From contig NZ_JBMVQZ010000016.1 of NCBI RefSeq assembly GCF_049537155.1, forward strand, positions 13,407-77,406: a DNA stretch of 64,000 bases, read 5' to 3'. A program made the position numbers and the translations under genes. Positions 45,124 through 53,990 of this stretch are shown here, one piece after another (position 1 is the stretch's first letter; every line of letters begins with the position of its first letter). The notes under the pieces were generated by a model. The model had not been told where the DNA came from, made no database searches, and worked only from the letters and a program-made list of their open reading frames with translations. The DNA is from Limisphaera sp049537155. Its GTDB lineage: Bacteria; Verrucomicrobiota; Verrucomicrobiia; Limisphaerales; Limisphaeraceae.

Positions 45124-47273
45124 AGGCGAATGGTCAGGCTGTACGGCTGCAGCTTGCGACGGCCCTGGGCGTCCTGAACCTGCAACACAAACTCATAGAC
45201 CCCTGCCGTGCGGGGAGTGCCCAACAGCACACCGCCCGGGGAGAGTTCGAGCCCCGGCGGCAGGCCGGGCGAATCCTCGGCCAGGGAGAAACTGTACGGC
45301 GCCTGCCCGCCGTCCACGGTGAAGGTCACCTGGAAATATTCGCCCACCACCCCGTACGGCAGCGCCAGGGGCTGGATGCTCAGCAAGTTCAACACCATGT
45401 CCTCCACGTCCCGGAGGCTCGTGCCCTGCGGGTAGATCACGGGCGGATTGGTGCTGCCGTCGAAGCTGGCCCAGATGAAGTTGGTGATCCCACCAAACTC
45501 GCCCAACCCGGAGAAGGGAAGGAACGGATCGTAGATGTTCAGGTTCAAGGGCCCCACCCTGTTGAAGCTGATCGTGATGGGGGGCTCGACGTGGCCGGGT
45601 CCCGCCAGTCCGGGAACGGCATTGGTGTCGATAAACACGCCTGCCGTGTCGGTACGGTCTGCAATCGCCTGGTTCAGGTCCAGTGCTCTGAAGAGAAAGT
45701 CCGGTGTGGCCACCACCCGTTGCAGGTGCTGCCGGATCACCCTCCCGTTGGTTACCGCGTTCAGCGAGTAGTAGTTCGTGATCGGTTCGAAGAACCGGCC
45801 CAGGAGGGAATCGTAATTTGCCCGAACGAATCGCATCCGCTCGATGCCCTGGCGGTTCATGGGGACGTTGGTTTCGCAACTCACCGGCAGGATGACCATC
45901 GCGTGGTTGGTGAAATAGGTGTAGACCTGCTGGGAGAACTGCTGGCCGATCTGATTGGTGGCCAGGGCGATGTCGTTCGTCACCACCTGCAGAATGGGCG
46001 GCAGATTGGAGAGCGGGACGTATCCGCACAGGGCATTGGTCGGCAGGATGAAGAAGTCGCCCGAGGGAACGTCGAGGACGACGTGGTTGGTGGTGATGTT
46101 GGTGCAGATGCCCGAGGGAAAGCCCCATGGATTCTGGCAGGGGCCGATGTTGGTCGTCACCACCGTGGCAAGCGTGTAGGGGTGGTACCGGTTTGTGACG
46201 ACGTTGCCGAACGTGTGCCGGTAACGTACCACGTAGTTGGTGACGTAATTGGTGGCCAGGACGAGGCCCTGCCAGGGCGCCGGCGCCCACGGTGAGTTTG
46301 TAAAGTAGGCGATGATGTTGGTGGTCACCTCGGTCGTGAACACCGGTTCGCTCTGGAGCACGACCAAGCCGGGATAAAGCGTCTGCAACGCTGCGGCGTC
46401 GTTGGTCCACGCGGCCGCAAGAAGCGTGTTCAGATTGGAACTGACGAGTAGTTGCGGTGTGGGATTCGTGTAAAACAGGAGGCTGTCCTGGGTAATGGCC
46501 TCCCAGTTGACGTTGTTGGTGCGCCAGAGGTAACGCAGGCCGCCGACGTCGTCCCGACTCAGCCCGGTCAGGAACGTGCCGTAGCTCAGCCACAAGGTCT
46601 CCGCAACCGGCAGGTTCCTTTGGGCCAACGGATCCACAAGGTATTCATAGGCATCGGCGAGCGGGTCCGGGCCCGAACAGATCTCGATGATCTGGTAAGA
46701 ATAAAGCGTACCGTTCACGTAGCTGCTGGGCTCGAAGGTTACGGGATCGAAGTTCCTCCGGATCACATGATAAATCATGAACGGGCAGGAAAGTCCGGGC
46801 TGCGGATAACGGTCCCGCAGGCACCAGGTCCAACGCACCGGCTCGGCCAGGCCCAGCTCCTCCAGGATCAAATGCATGGCCACGGACTTCAGGTCCACCA
46901 GGCTCAGAGCCTGGGCACGGTAATTCACGCGACTGACTTCCAACGGGAACTCCGACAAATCCTGGCTGTAACTGGAGACATTGCTGAGGCTGTTGAAGAC
47001 GGCGATGGCCTGTTCCACCGCGGCCACGCCGTTGGATCCGAAGTAATCTAGGAACGAGGCATCGAAGGCGTAGTAAACCACCGGCAGGTTCCAGCGGTAC
47101 TCTTCCCCGAGGTTTTTGGGGGCGCCGATGTCCGCGTTGTTGGCGAGGTTGTATCCGATGTTCGGGACCTGCCAGGCCTCGTTGACGGGGCCGAGGAGGC
47201 TGAAGGCGTGTGCGCCCGCCGCCCAGCCGAGTACCAGGACCGTTCCCACCAGTCGTTTGCAAAAGCGCCACAT
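45120..47273 (-). CDS. Exported protein with matrixin-like N-terminal region lacking the zinc site and a C-terminal putative Ig domain
   Basis: The 717-residue protein begins with a signal peptide (VGTVLVLGWAAGAHA, cleavage near 23). Residues 60-250 resemble a secreted matrixin-type zincin: VVYYAFDASFLDYFG, the helix VAAVEQAIAVFNSLSNVSSY, LKSVAMHLILEELGLAEP at 129-145 where HExxHxxGxxH is expected, and LSRDDVGGLRYLW at 238-250, which matches the usual post-active-site segment. Only H134 remains: the catalytic Glu is L135 and the second His is E138, so zinc-dependent catalysis is unlikely. The middle region is unrecognised and rich in Thr/Asn. The C-terminus (about 635-717) is a He_PIG-like immunoglobulin fold (GLPPGLELSPGGVLLGTPRTAG). 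Eight bases separate it from the upstream gene. Resemblance to matrixin is my reading of motifs and would need structural comparison. Confidence 0.7.
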   Translation of the reverse strand: MWRFCKRLVGTVLVLGWAAGAHAFSLLGPVNEAWQVPNIGYNLANNADIGAPKNLGEEYRWNLPVVYYAFDASFLDYFGSNGVAAVEQAIAVFNSLSNVSSYSQDLSEFPLEVSRVNYRAQALSLVDLKSVAMHLILEELGLAEPVRWTWCLRDRYPQPGLSCPFMIYHVIRRNFDPVTFEPSSYVNGTLYSYQIIEICSGPDPLADAYEYLVDPLAQRNLPVAETLWLSYGTFLTGLSRDDVGGLRYLWRTNNVNWEAITQDSLLFYTNPTPQLLVSSNLNTLLAAAWTNDAAALQTLYPGLVVLQSEPVFTTEVTTNIIAYFTNSPWAPAPWQGLVLATNYVTNYVVRYRHTFGNVVTNRYHPYTLATVVTTNIGPCQNPWGFPSGICTNITTNHVVLDVPSGDFFILPTNALCGYVPLSNLPPILQVVTNDIALATNQIGQQFSQQVYTYFTNHAMVILPVSCETNVPMNRQGIERMRFVRANYDSLLGRFFEPITNYYSLNAVTNGRVIRQHLQRVVATPDFLFRALDLNQAIADRTDTAGVFIDTNAVPGLAGPGHVEPPITISFNRVGPLNLNIYDPFLPFSGLGEFGGITNFIWASFDGSTNPPVIYPQGTSLRDVEDMVLNLLSIQPLALPYGVVGEYFQVTFTVDGGQAPYSFSLAEDSPGLPPGLELSPGGVLLGTPRTAGVYEFVLQVQDAQGRRKLQPYSLTIRL

Positions 47274-47281
47274 AGTTTGGT

Positions 47282-49165
47282 TCAGCGCAGTCGAATCACC
47301 CGATAAAAGGCCGCCTCGCCTCCGGCCACCCGCAAGCTCTCACGCGTCCCGCGGGCGAATCTGGGTTCACCCACATTGGTCCAACCGGAGAGTCCGCCGG
47401 AGGCCTGCACCTGGTAAACGAATCCGGGTTGCGCGTTCCATTCCAGGTAGCGTCCGGATGGTGTGGAAATCAGGCTGACGCGGAGCACGCTGTTGGGGTT
47501 GGAGGGATCGGTGCCCGCCAGGAACTCCTCGAGATTGGTGGCACCGTCGCCGTCGCTGTCGTCCTGGGGCCGCGGCCAGGCGCCCATGTCGGGGCCAAAG
47601 TACCCGGCCATCCACTCGGACGGGATGCCGCCGTAGACCCACACGCCGTAGGTGGTGCCGGTGGCCGGGTCGGAGAGCGGCGCCCGCTGGCCGTTGGTCA
47701 GGACGTAGGTCACCCGGAAGGAGTAGGACGTGCTGTGCAACAGGTTGGACACGGTGACGACGTTGCGGGTGGTGACGAGGGTGGCCTGGGGCGGTTGAGC
47801 GTCGTTCATGTACAGTTCATAAGCCGCCACGGGCAATCCGTCCACCGAGGGCCAACTGACGGAGAGGGCGTTGGAGCTCAGCACGCTGACCACGGGCGGG
47901 TCGAGCGGCTGCAAGGGCTGACCGGCGGAGGCCAGCCGCTGGGCCCGCAGATCGAATCCGTGATCAATGCCGGTAAAACTGCTCCACACCACCAGGAAGC
48001 GCCCGGCCCCGTCGCCGGCAACGGCCGGATGAAACTGCTGGCTGACGGTGGTGGTGTTGACGGGCAGTTCAGCTCCGATGGGAAGACCACTGAGATCCAG
48101 CACCCGACCAAAGACGCCCTCGCGCGAGCCGTCCTGCTCGAGGCTGGTCCAGACCACCAGGACGCTCGCGCCGGAAACGGCCACCCGGGGTGCAAACTGG
48201 TCGCCGTAAGTGTGGGTGTTGAGCCGGCGCACGGCCCCGCCATTGCCGTTGGCATCGAAGGCCCGGGCCCAGATATCCCAACTGTTCTCGCGAACGACAG
48301 TGTCCTTTTGTCCCCACACGACGACAAAGCCGCCCCCCGGCAACGCAGCAACCTGCGGGTTGGCGCAAACGTTGGTGTCCACGTTGACCAGGATCTCGCC
48401 GGAGAGGGGCGTGCCGTCGGGTCGGAAAAGCCGGGCGTACACGTCCACACTGTTTTCGAACCGCTGCTGTTCACTCACCCACACCACGACGAACCGCCCG
48501 TCCGTGAGGCCGGCGACGGATGGCGTGCGCTGGTTGTACGGCGTGGTGAGGTTGACCTGGAATTCCCCACCCAGCGGTTGCCCGTTTGAGCTGAATCGGC
48601 GTGCAAACACACCCTGCAGGGGGTTGGCACCGGCTTCCTGATTCCAACTGCCCCAGACAAACAGCACCGAATCATCGGCGAGCCGGGCCACGGCGGGGTT
48701 TTGTTTGCTGCTGTTCGTGGTTGCGCTGATGATGAGCTCGCCGGTGAGCCAGAGTCCATCCGTTCCCAGGAAACGCGCCGCCACCTGGCGCCGGTTGGCG
48801 GGCCCGGTCAACCATGCGAAGACGGCGCCGCCATTGTTCAAGGCCGTCACTGCCGGCAGGAGCTGGTCGCCTTCACCCGTCACGTTCACGCGGAAGGGGC
48901 TGAGCGTACCGGTGGAGCTCCCGTCGAGGCGCCGGGCCGCGATGCCCTGGCCGTGCCCGTCGGTGAATTCATCTTCCCAGACGACGTAACCGCCCTGGGG
49001 GCCGACAGCCAAGGCCGGGTGGACCTGATCGCCCGGCAGGGGTTCGGTCAAAGCGTACTCGCCGCCCTGGAAGGTGATGTCGCTTTGGGCGGTCACCCAC
49101 AGCGGGAACAACACGATCCCCAGCAGGCTTGAGACGTGGTGCCGTTGGGTTATCCGAGCAGCCAT
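47282..49165 (-). CDS. Exported seven-repeat beta-propeller protein with fibronectin type III domain
   Basis: The 627-residue protein has a signal peptide (SSLLGIVLFPLWVTAQ). Seven repeats of about 55-60 residues follow (residues 45-415), each with '.P.VA.L..G.FVVVW.......D..ARRFD..G', a pattern fitting a seven-bladed propeller. A fibronectin type III domain follows at 422-506. Next is the calcium-type loop DSDGDGATNLEEFLAGTDP at 537, and the terminal domain (YLEWNAQPGFVYQVQAS) ends FYRVIRLR. The start has a strong ribosome binding site (GAGG about six bases upstream). It is the first of five exported proteins and begins 27 nt after the exonuclease gene, too close for an obvious independent promoter. 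Function unknown; adhesion or glycan binding is plausible. Confidence 0.8.
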   Translation of the reverse strand: MAARITQRHHVSSLLGIVLFPLWVTAQSDITFQGGEYALTEPLPGDQVHPALAVGPQGGYVVWEDEFTDGHGQGIAARRLDGSSTGTLSPFRVNVTGEGDQLLPAVTALNNGGAVFAWLTGPANRRQVAARFLGTDGLWLTGELIISATTNSSKQNPAVARLADDSVLFVWGSWNQEAGANPLQGVFARRFSSNGQPLGGEFQVNLTTPYNQRTPSVAGLTDGRFVVVWVSEQQRFENSVDVYARLFRPDGTPLSGEILVNVDTNVCANPQVAALPGGGFVVVWGQKDTVVRENSWDIWARAFDANGNGGAVRRLNTHTYGDQFAPRVAVSGASVLVVWTSLEQDGSREGVFGRVLDLSGLPIGAELPVNTTTVSQQFHPAVAGDGAGRFLVVWSSFTGIDHGFDLRAQRLASAGQPLQPLDPPVVSVLSSNALSVSWPSVDGLPVAAYELYMNDAQPPQATLVTTRNVVTVSNLLHSTSYSFRVTYVLTNGQRAPLSDPATGTTYGVWVYGGIPSEWMAGYFGPDMGAWPRPQDDSDGDGATNLEEFLAGTDPSNPNSVLRVSLISTPSGRYLEWNAQPGFVYQVQASGGLSGWTNVGEPRFARGTRESLRVAGGEAAFYRVIRLR

Positions 49166-49192
49166 AACGAGCCTCGTTTCAACCAGTCTTCT

Positions 49193-50185
49193 TTAACAGT
49201 GGCGTGCTGCATTGTCCAACTTTTCCCCTGCCGCGGCCTCTCCTGCCGGCGCGTGGGCACAGGCAAACAGATCCGCCTGTGCCGGCGGCGTTCCGCGGCC
49301 GGCGTTCTCCAGCCGGGCCAGTAGGGTGCGGAACCCCCACTCCCGGTAGAGGGTCTTCAGGCGCTCCACGTCCGGCGCGTGAACGGCCAGTTCGTCGGGT
49401 TGAAAACCCGGATCGAGATCGGCGCGCAACTGGATGAGCTCCCGGTTCCGGCGGATGAGATCGGCCGACGATTCCAGCGCGTGGCGGATGCGTTCGGGTT
49501 CGACCTCCGACAAGCGTGCCAGCAACGACGGGACCGAGCCGAATCGTTTGAGCAGTTGGGCAGCGGTCTTGGGCCCGACACCCGGCACGCCGGGGATGTT
49601 GTCGGAGGCGTCACCTACCAGACTCAACCAATCGACGATCTGCGCTGGTTCCACCCCGGTTTTTTCGCGTACATCCTGTTCGGTCCAGATGCGCCCGCTG
49701 GGGTCGTGGGGTTGGATCAGGCCGATATCCGGGCCGACGAGCTGCATGAAATCCTTGTCGGAACTGGCAATTATGACATCCCAATCCCGATCCCGGCCCC
49801 AAACAGCAAGCGAAGCGATCCAGTCGTCGGCCTCGACGCCGGGGCGGCAGCCGGTGGCGATACCGCGGGCACGCAGCCATTCGACGATGGGATCGAGTTG
49901 GGCGCGGAGTCCGTCGGGCATCTCGGGACGCTGGGCCTTGTATTCCGGGAGGGCTTCGAGCCTTTCGGGGGCCAGGCCGCCGTCCCAGATCACGGCCACA
50001 TGGGAGGGCTGCAGAGTTTGACAAAGTTTTTCGAAGGTCTGGATGAAGCCGTAGATGGCGTTGGTGGGGCGACCGTCCGGGGCGCGCAAGTCCCGGATGG
50101 CGTGCCAGGCACGGTACGCGTAGGCATGCCCGTCCACCAGCAGCAGCCGCGGCCGCGCGGCCCGTGTTGTTTGCACATCCGTCAC
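49193..50185 (-). CDS. Free-standing 5'-3' exonuclease (Pol I N-terminal / FEN-like)
   Basis: This 330-residue cytoplasmic nuclease has the PIN-like fold of the 5'-3' exonuclease domain of DNA polymerase I, without a polymerase part. Metal-binding acidic residues are visible in LLLVDGHAYAYRAWHAI, GVEADDWIASLA, IIASSDKDFMQLVG and SLVGDASDNIPGVPGVGPKT. The last runs into the H3TH DNA-binding motif (GPKTAAQLLKRFGS). The GTG at 50185 is preferred because AGGA lies six bases upstream and homology starts soon after. Another GTG at 50278 overlaps the secretin stop as GTGA and would add 31 residues. It separates the secretin gene from the exported-protein genes, although its work (primer removal or repair) has no known tie to secretion. 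Confidence 0.88.
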   Translation of the reverse strand: MTDVQTTRAARPRLLLVDGHAYAYRAWHAIRDLRAPDGRPTNAIYGFIQTFEKLCQTLQPSHVAVIWDGGLAPERLEALPEYKAQRPEMPDGLRAQLDPIVEWLRARGIATGCRPGVEADDWIASLAVWGRDRDWDVIIASSDKDFMQLVGPDIGLIQPHDPSGRIWTEQDVREKTGVEPAQIVDWLSLVGDASDNIPGVPGVGPKTAAQLLKRFGSVPSLLARLSEVEPERIRHALESSADLIRRNRELIQLRADLDPGFQPDELAVHAPDVERLKTLYREWGFRTLLARLENAGRGTPPAQADLFACAHAPAGEAAAGEKLDNAARHC

Positions 50186-50274
50186 ACGCAATCCTAGTTC
50201 GGCCAGGTTCGGGGCGCCGGTGTCGGGCCGGCGGCCGAGCCTGCCTCTGGCCTCCCTGTCGTCAAACCCCGGGA

Positions 50275-53130
50275 TCACGGCTGAGCCGAGGTCGGCTGCG
50301 CCGGAATGGTCGTTTGGGCAAACGGCATCTCGTCCTCGGAGTGCAGCGGATTGCCCGCCGGATCGATGATCCGGGGTGTGACGAAGATGAGGAGATTCTT
50401 CTTCTGTTTCTGGTCGGATTCGCTGCGGAAAAACCGGCCCAGCAGGGGCAGGTCACCCAAGACGGGGACCTTGTCGCGCACCTTGGACACATTCTCGCTG
50501 AGCAAACCGCCCAGGACGACCGTCTGGCCGTCCCACACGATGGCCGTGGTGGTGACCTGGCGGACACGGAAGATCGGGAGGGGCAGTTGGGCGGTCAGCG
50601 GTACACCGATGGCGCCCGCGCCCACCGACTGGACCTGGGGCACGAACTGGCGGGCGGTCTCCGTATCGTACCCGATGAACTCGGTGACCGTGGGGAGGAT
50701 GGTGAGCTGGATGGTGTACCCGTCCGCCGAGACGACCGGCAGCACGTCCAACGTCGGACCGAACGGCAGCGAGGCGATGTCGTAGCCGATCTGGGCACCC
50801 ACCACCCCGGCGCCACCCACGCCCGTCACGCCGCCGGCGCCGCCGGCCGCAGTCTGGCCGGTGCTCAGGCCGACCACGACGGATTTGATGTCCACCAAGT
50901 TGACCTGGGCCTGACGTCCGCTCAAGGTGGTCACCTCGGGCGCGGTCAACAGTTCCACCCCTTTACGTTGTTCCAGCGCCTGAATGGCCAGCCGGAACTG
51001 GGGGTCGGTGAGGATACCCGTCAGCGTAAAGACCGACGGTGCGTTCAACTCGTTGCGGAGACCGGTCGTTACACGGGAATCGGATGCGGCTGGCAGGATG
51101 AGGGTGTTGATGTCGGTGATGGCGGCCTGCCCGCCCTGGCCGGGCCCCACGCCGGTCTGGCCGCCGCCGACCTGTCCCTGATTCGCGCCCGCCTGTCCGG
51201 CCAATCCTCCGGGGATGAACACACCAGGGAAGGTACCTGCGGGATTGGCCGCGGTGGGCGTGCCGGCATACGACGGGGCCGTACCGCCCTGGAGGCCAAT
51301 CCGGCCGCCGCCCATCAGCCAGTTGCCCAGGTACCAGTCGAACCCCAGTGCGCGGGCGTCCTCCTGGGAGATATCAATGAACTTGGTGCGGATGTTGACC
51401 TGGGGCGGGGCCTCGTTGAGGACCTGGATGGCGGCCTGGATGATGTCGAGGTCCTCGGGTGTGGCGCGGACGATGAGCCGACCGGCGCGGTCGTTCCAGA
51501 AGACAGCCTTGGGCGGGTTGAGGTCCACACCGAGTGTGAGGAAGTAATCCCGGACAGCGGCACTGACGTCGGCTGTGGAGTTTGTACGGGTGATGAAGCG
51601 CAGTCCACCTCCGCCCACGCCACCGGCACCGCCGACTCCGCCACCGCCGAACCCACCTCCGAATCCGCCGCCGAAGCTGACGCCGCCGGCGACGTTGACA
51701 CGGGGAACGATGGTACCGAGCGTCATGCCGCCGCCGCCGCCGCCGAAGCCGCCGCCGAACCCACCACCGAAGCCGCCGCCGCCAAAGGCGCCACCGCCAC
51801 CACCACCGGTGGAAGTGGCAAAGGCACCGAACTGGGTCCCCTCGACGGACTCAAGGCCCTGATAGAAGGTGTTGGGGTCCACCTTGAAGACGCGTGTTTC
51901 AAGCCGCAAGGGCTCCGCACCGCGCAGGGAAAAAACGACGGCGTATTCCTCGATGGAGTACTTGATGGGGCGCTCGGCCACCCGCACGATGGCGTCCAAG
52001 ACATCGGCCAAGCGGACATCGGTGAGCGGCGGCACCAAACGGATGGAGATCTGGCCGACGTCTACTTGTTCGGGGGCCGAAGGTGCGGCCGCCGGCATGG
52101 GCAGGCCGGTCGTGGGATCGATCATTTGCGGCTGTCCGAACGTTTGGGGGGGCAAGAAAGCGGATGTGGAACTCTGCTCGGGATTCGGGTTGATGATGAA
52201 GTTGATGCCTTTTTTGTCGGGATCGCGCCGTTTGGCCTCCTCGTAGAGGTGACGCACCACCTCTTCCAGCGGAAGGCCATCATACGAGACACTCTCCAGA
52301 CGGATGCGGTCGAGTTTGCTGATGATGAGCTGGCGTCCGCGGCCGACGTGGACAAGGTTGGTGCGGGCATACGGATTGGGCACGGGCAGCTTTTCGCGCG
52401 TGGCGGCGGTTTCCCATGCCTGCTCGACCTCCACGAGGGCGGTCTTGGCCTGCGCCTCGCGCTGTCGGCCGGCGCGGCGGTAACGGGCATCCTTGACCAG
52501 ATCGAGGTAATAGGGGGCCGCACGATTGTCGGGATCCAGACGCAGGGCCTGGTCGAGCTTGGCTTCGGCTTCGTCCAGTTTGCCGAGTTCCCACAGCAGG
52601 ACACCGTCGCGGACGAGTTTGGCTGCTTCCTCGCGCTCCTTTCGGACCTCGGGCACGCGCTGCAGGACTTCCTCGTGCGGGGTGCGCGGATATTGCGCGG
52701 CCAGGGCGGCGTCGTTCTCCTGTTTGAGGCGGAGGGCTTCAGAGTCGTTGGGGTTGACTTTCAGCACCCGGGTGAGCTGGACGTCCGCTTCCTTGAGGTC
52801 GCCGCGTTTGCGTGCCTCGCGGGCCAGGGTGAGACGGACACGGGTCAAACCTTGGACGGTCTGCTCGGTCTCCCCGGGGATCCCGGAGCCGATGCGTTGC
52901 ACGAGGCTCCAGGCGTCCTCGTACAACCTGGCGGCGCCGGCCAGGTCACCGCGGCCCTCGGCATCGGCGGCCTGCTGCAGTTTCTGGCGGAGCAGGACGG
53001 TGTTGGCCTGACGATAGACGGCTTCCTGAGCAGCCACGCTGGCGGCTTCCGACGCAGGTTGTGCAACGGCTCCGGCCAGGCTCGCGACCAGGATCACGAA
53101 ACACAATCGGGACTTGTGGACGTTGGTCAT
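50275..53130 (-). CDS. Secretin (PilQ/GspD superfamily) with TPR-like N-terminus and glycine-rich insertions
   Basis: Secretins form the outer-membrane pore of type IV pilus and type II secretion systems. The 951-residue protein starts with a signal peptide (SRLCFVILVASLAGAVA), then TPR-like helices (about 40-230), secretin N-domains (about 270-560) and the secretin core (about 690-920). The core includes VELLTAPEVTTLSGRQAQV, the VWDGQTVVLGGLLSE strand and VPVLGDLPLLGRFFRS. Two unusual glycine-rich stretches interrupt it: one of about 70 residues near 440-510 and a milder one near 640-680. The layout resembles the Akkermansia secretin next to Amuc_1100. The ATG at 53130 places the signal peptide at the N-terminus. 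An ATG at 53187 overlapping the preceding stop (ATGA) would add 19 residues and may be used through coupling. It is fourth of four envelope genes beginning with pilM. Confidence 0.88.
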   Translation of the reverse strand: MTNVHKSRLCFVILVASLAGAVAQPASEAASVAAQEAVYRQANTVLLRQKLQQAADAEGRGDLAGAARLYEDAWSLVQRIGSGIPGETEQTVQGLTRVRLTLAREARKRGDLKEADVQLTRVLKVNPNDSEALRLKQENDAALAAQYPRTPHEEVLQRVPEVRKEREEAAKLVRDGVLLWELGKLDEAEAKLDQALRLDPDNRAAPYYLDLVKDARYRRAGRQREAQAKTALVEVEQAWETAATREKLPVPNPYARTNLVHVGRGRQLIISKLDRIRLESVSYDGLPLEEVVRHLYEEAKRRDPDKKGINFIINPNPEQSSTSAFLPPQTFGQPQMIDPTTGLPMPAAAPSAPEQVDVGQISIRLVPPLTDVRLADVLDAIVRVAERPIKYSIEEYAVVFSLRGAEPLRLETRVFKVDPNTFYQGLESVEGTQFGAFATSTGGGGGGAFGGGGFGGGFGGGFGGGGGGMTLGTIVPRVNVAGGVSFGGGFGGGFGGGGVGGAGGVGGGGLRFITRTNSTADVSAAVRDYFLTLGVDLNPPKAVFWNDRAGRLIVRATPEDLDIIQAAIQVLNEAPPQVNIRTKFIDISQEDARALGFDWYLGNWLMGGGRIGLQGGTAPSYAGTPTAANPAGTFPGVFIPGGLAGQAGANQGQVGGGQTGVGPGQGGQAAITDINTLILPAASDSRVTTGLRNELNAPSVFTLTGILTDPQFRLAIQALEQRKGVELLTAPEVTTLSGRQAQVNLVDIKSVVVGLSTGQTAAGGAGGVTGVGGAGVVGAQIGYDIASLPFGPTLDVLPVVSADGYTIQLTILPTVTEFIGYDTETARQFVPQVQSVGAGAIGVPLTAQLPLPIFRVRQVTTTAIVWDGQTVVLGGLLSENVSKVRDKVPVLGDLPLLGRFFRSESDQKQKKNLLIFVTPRIIDPAGNPLHSEDEMPFAQTTIPAQPTSAQP
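51604..51810 (-). repeat. Glycine-rich low-complexity insertion in the secretin
   Basis: Codons here encode mainly Gly with regularly spaced Phe (GGGFGGGF-type units) in two sub-blocks split by a short sequence containing TLGTIVPRVNVAGGV. At DNA level it is a degenerate GGN repeat, liable to slippage or misassembly. Confidence 0.85.
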
Positions 53131-53183
53131 AACTGGCTTGCCTAAAAAAGTCGGCCCCCCTGACCGACGGTGTTTGGCGGAAA

Positions 53184-53990
53184 TCATCCTTCGGATCGCA
53201 TCCTGATGGTGTACTTCTTGCCCGTCAGGCGGTGGGAGACTACCACCTCGTTTTGGGTGATGGCAACGACAATGTACTCCTCACCGGCCAAAGTCATGCG
53301 ATCGCCCACGCGCAGGTTGTTGAAGGTGCGCTTTTCCGGATCGTACCGGACGTCTGCGAGGTAACCTTCGACACGCCGAAACGGTTTTTCGCGGGTCAAC
53401 GTGACGCGTTCGCCGGTGTCGCCAAGCTCCAGGATCAGCGCCTCGGGATCGGCGGGCGGACCCTGAACCTCGCGCAGGGTGAACAGGTCCTCCTTTTTTT
53501 CGTTGAGGCGGACGAACGTCTGACGTTTGCGCCGGTCGGCGGGGCGGGCGGCGGCCTCGTTTTCGACTCCGATCAGGTAGCCGGAAGGCTGTCCGTCGAG
53601 AACGGGTCCGATGGAGTCGAAGGTGAGGATCAGATGGAGCGGTCGAATCTCTGTGACCACCGCGGCTTCCGGTCCGATCTCGGTGCCCCTGGCGAGCTTG
53701 ATCAGGCGCCCGTCAGCAGCGCGCTGCCATTGCACCGGATTGAAGAGGTAATGAGGTCGGCCGAAATCCGCGTGAAGGGGTGTGTCCAGCCGTTGGACGA
53801 CGGTTTCCATGGGGGTGAGGTCCAGCGGCGGGAGGGGGCGAATGGGCCTGCGGACGATGTTGTTGCGTTGTTCCTCCAGTTGGGCGCGTGTCTGGGAAAT
53901 GAGCACGGGAACGGCGGCCACGGCGATGGCGGCCACCACCAGGACGACGGCCAGGATGAGCTTTTCGTAATGTTTCTTGAGCCAGTCCAT
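53184..53990 (-). CDS. Single-pass inner-membrane protein of the secretin/PilM locus (Amuc_1099-like position)
   Basis: The 268-residue protein has a short cytoplasmic start (MDWLKKHYEK), one membrane segment (about 11-31, LILAVVLVVAAIAVAAVPVL) and a periplasmic part. Its C-terminal half is beta-rich (TFNNLRVGDRMTLAGEEYIV, VVVSHRLTGKKYTIRMRSEG), reminiscent of PilP-type pilotin-contact domains, but this is not a firm match. The ATG at 53990 overlaps the upstream stop by one base (TGATG). The open frame continues to 54896, but that part is out-of-frame sequence of the neighbouring gene. It sits between the Amuc_1100-like gene and the secretin, as in Akkermansia, so it probably links the inner-membrane complex to the outer-membrane pore. 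Confidence 0.75.
   Translation of the reverse strand: MDWLKKHYEKLILAVVLVVAAIAVAAVPVLISQTRAQLEEQRNNIVRRPIRPLPPLDLTPMETVVQRLDTPLHADFGRPHYLFNPVQWQRAADGRLIKLARGTEIGPEAAVVTEIRPLHLILTFDSIGPVLDGQPSGYLIGVENEAAARPADRRKRQTFVRLNEKKEDLFTLREVQGPPADPEALILELGDTGERVTLTREKPFRRVEGYLADVRYDPEKRTFNNLRVGDRMTLAGEEYIVVAITQNEVVVSHRLTGKKYTIRMRSEG

Noticed and set aside
51560..51830. Regular GC-rich repeats considered as a CRISPR array or satellite DNA
   Set aside because: The periodicity follows codons for Gly in an open secretin frame; there are no constant repeats with unique spacers.
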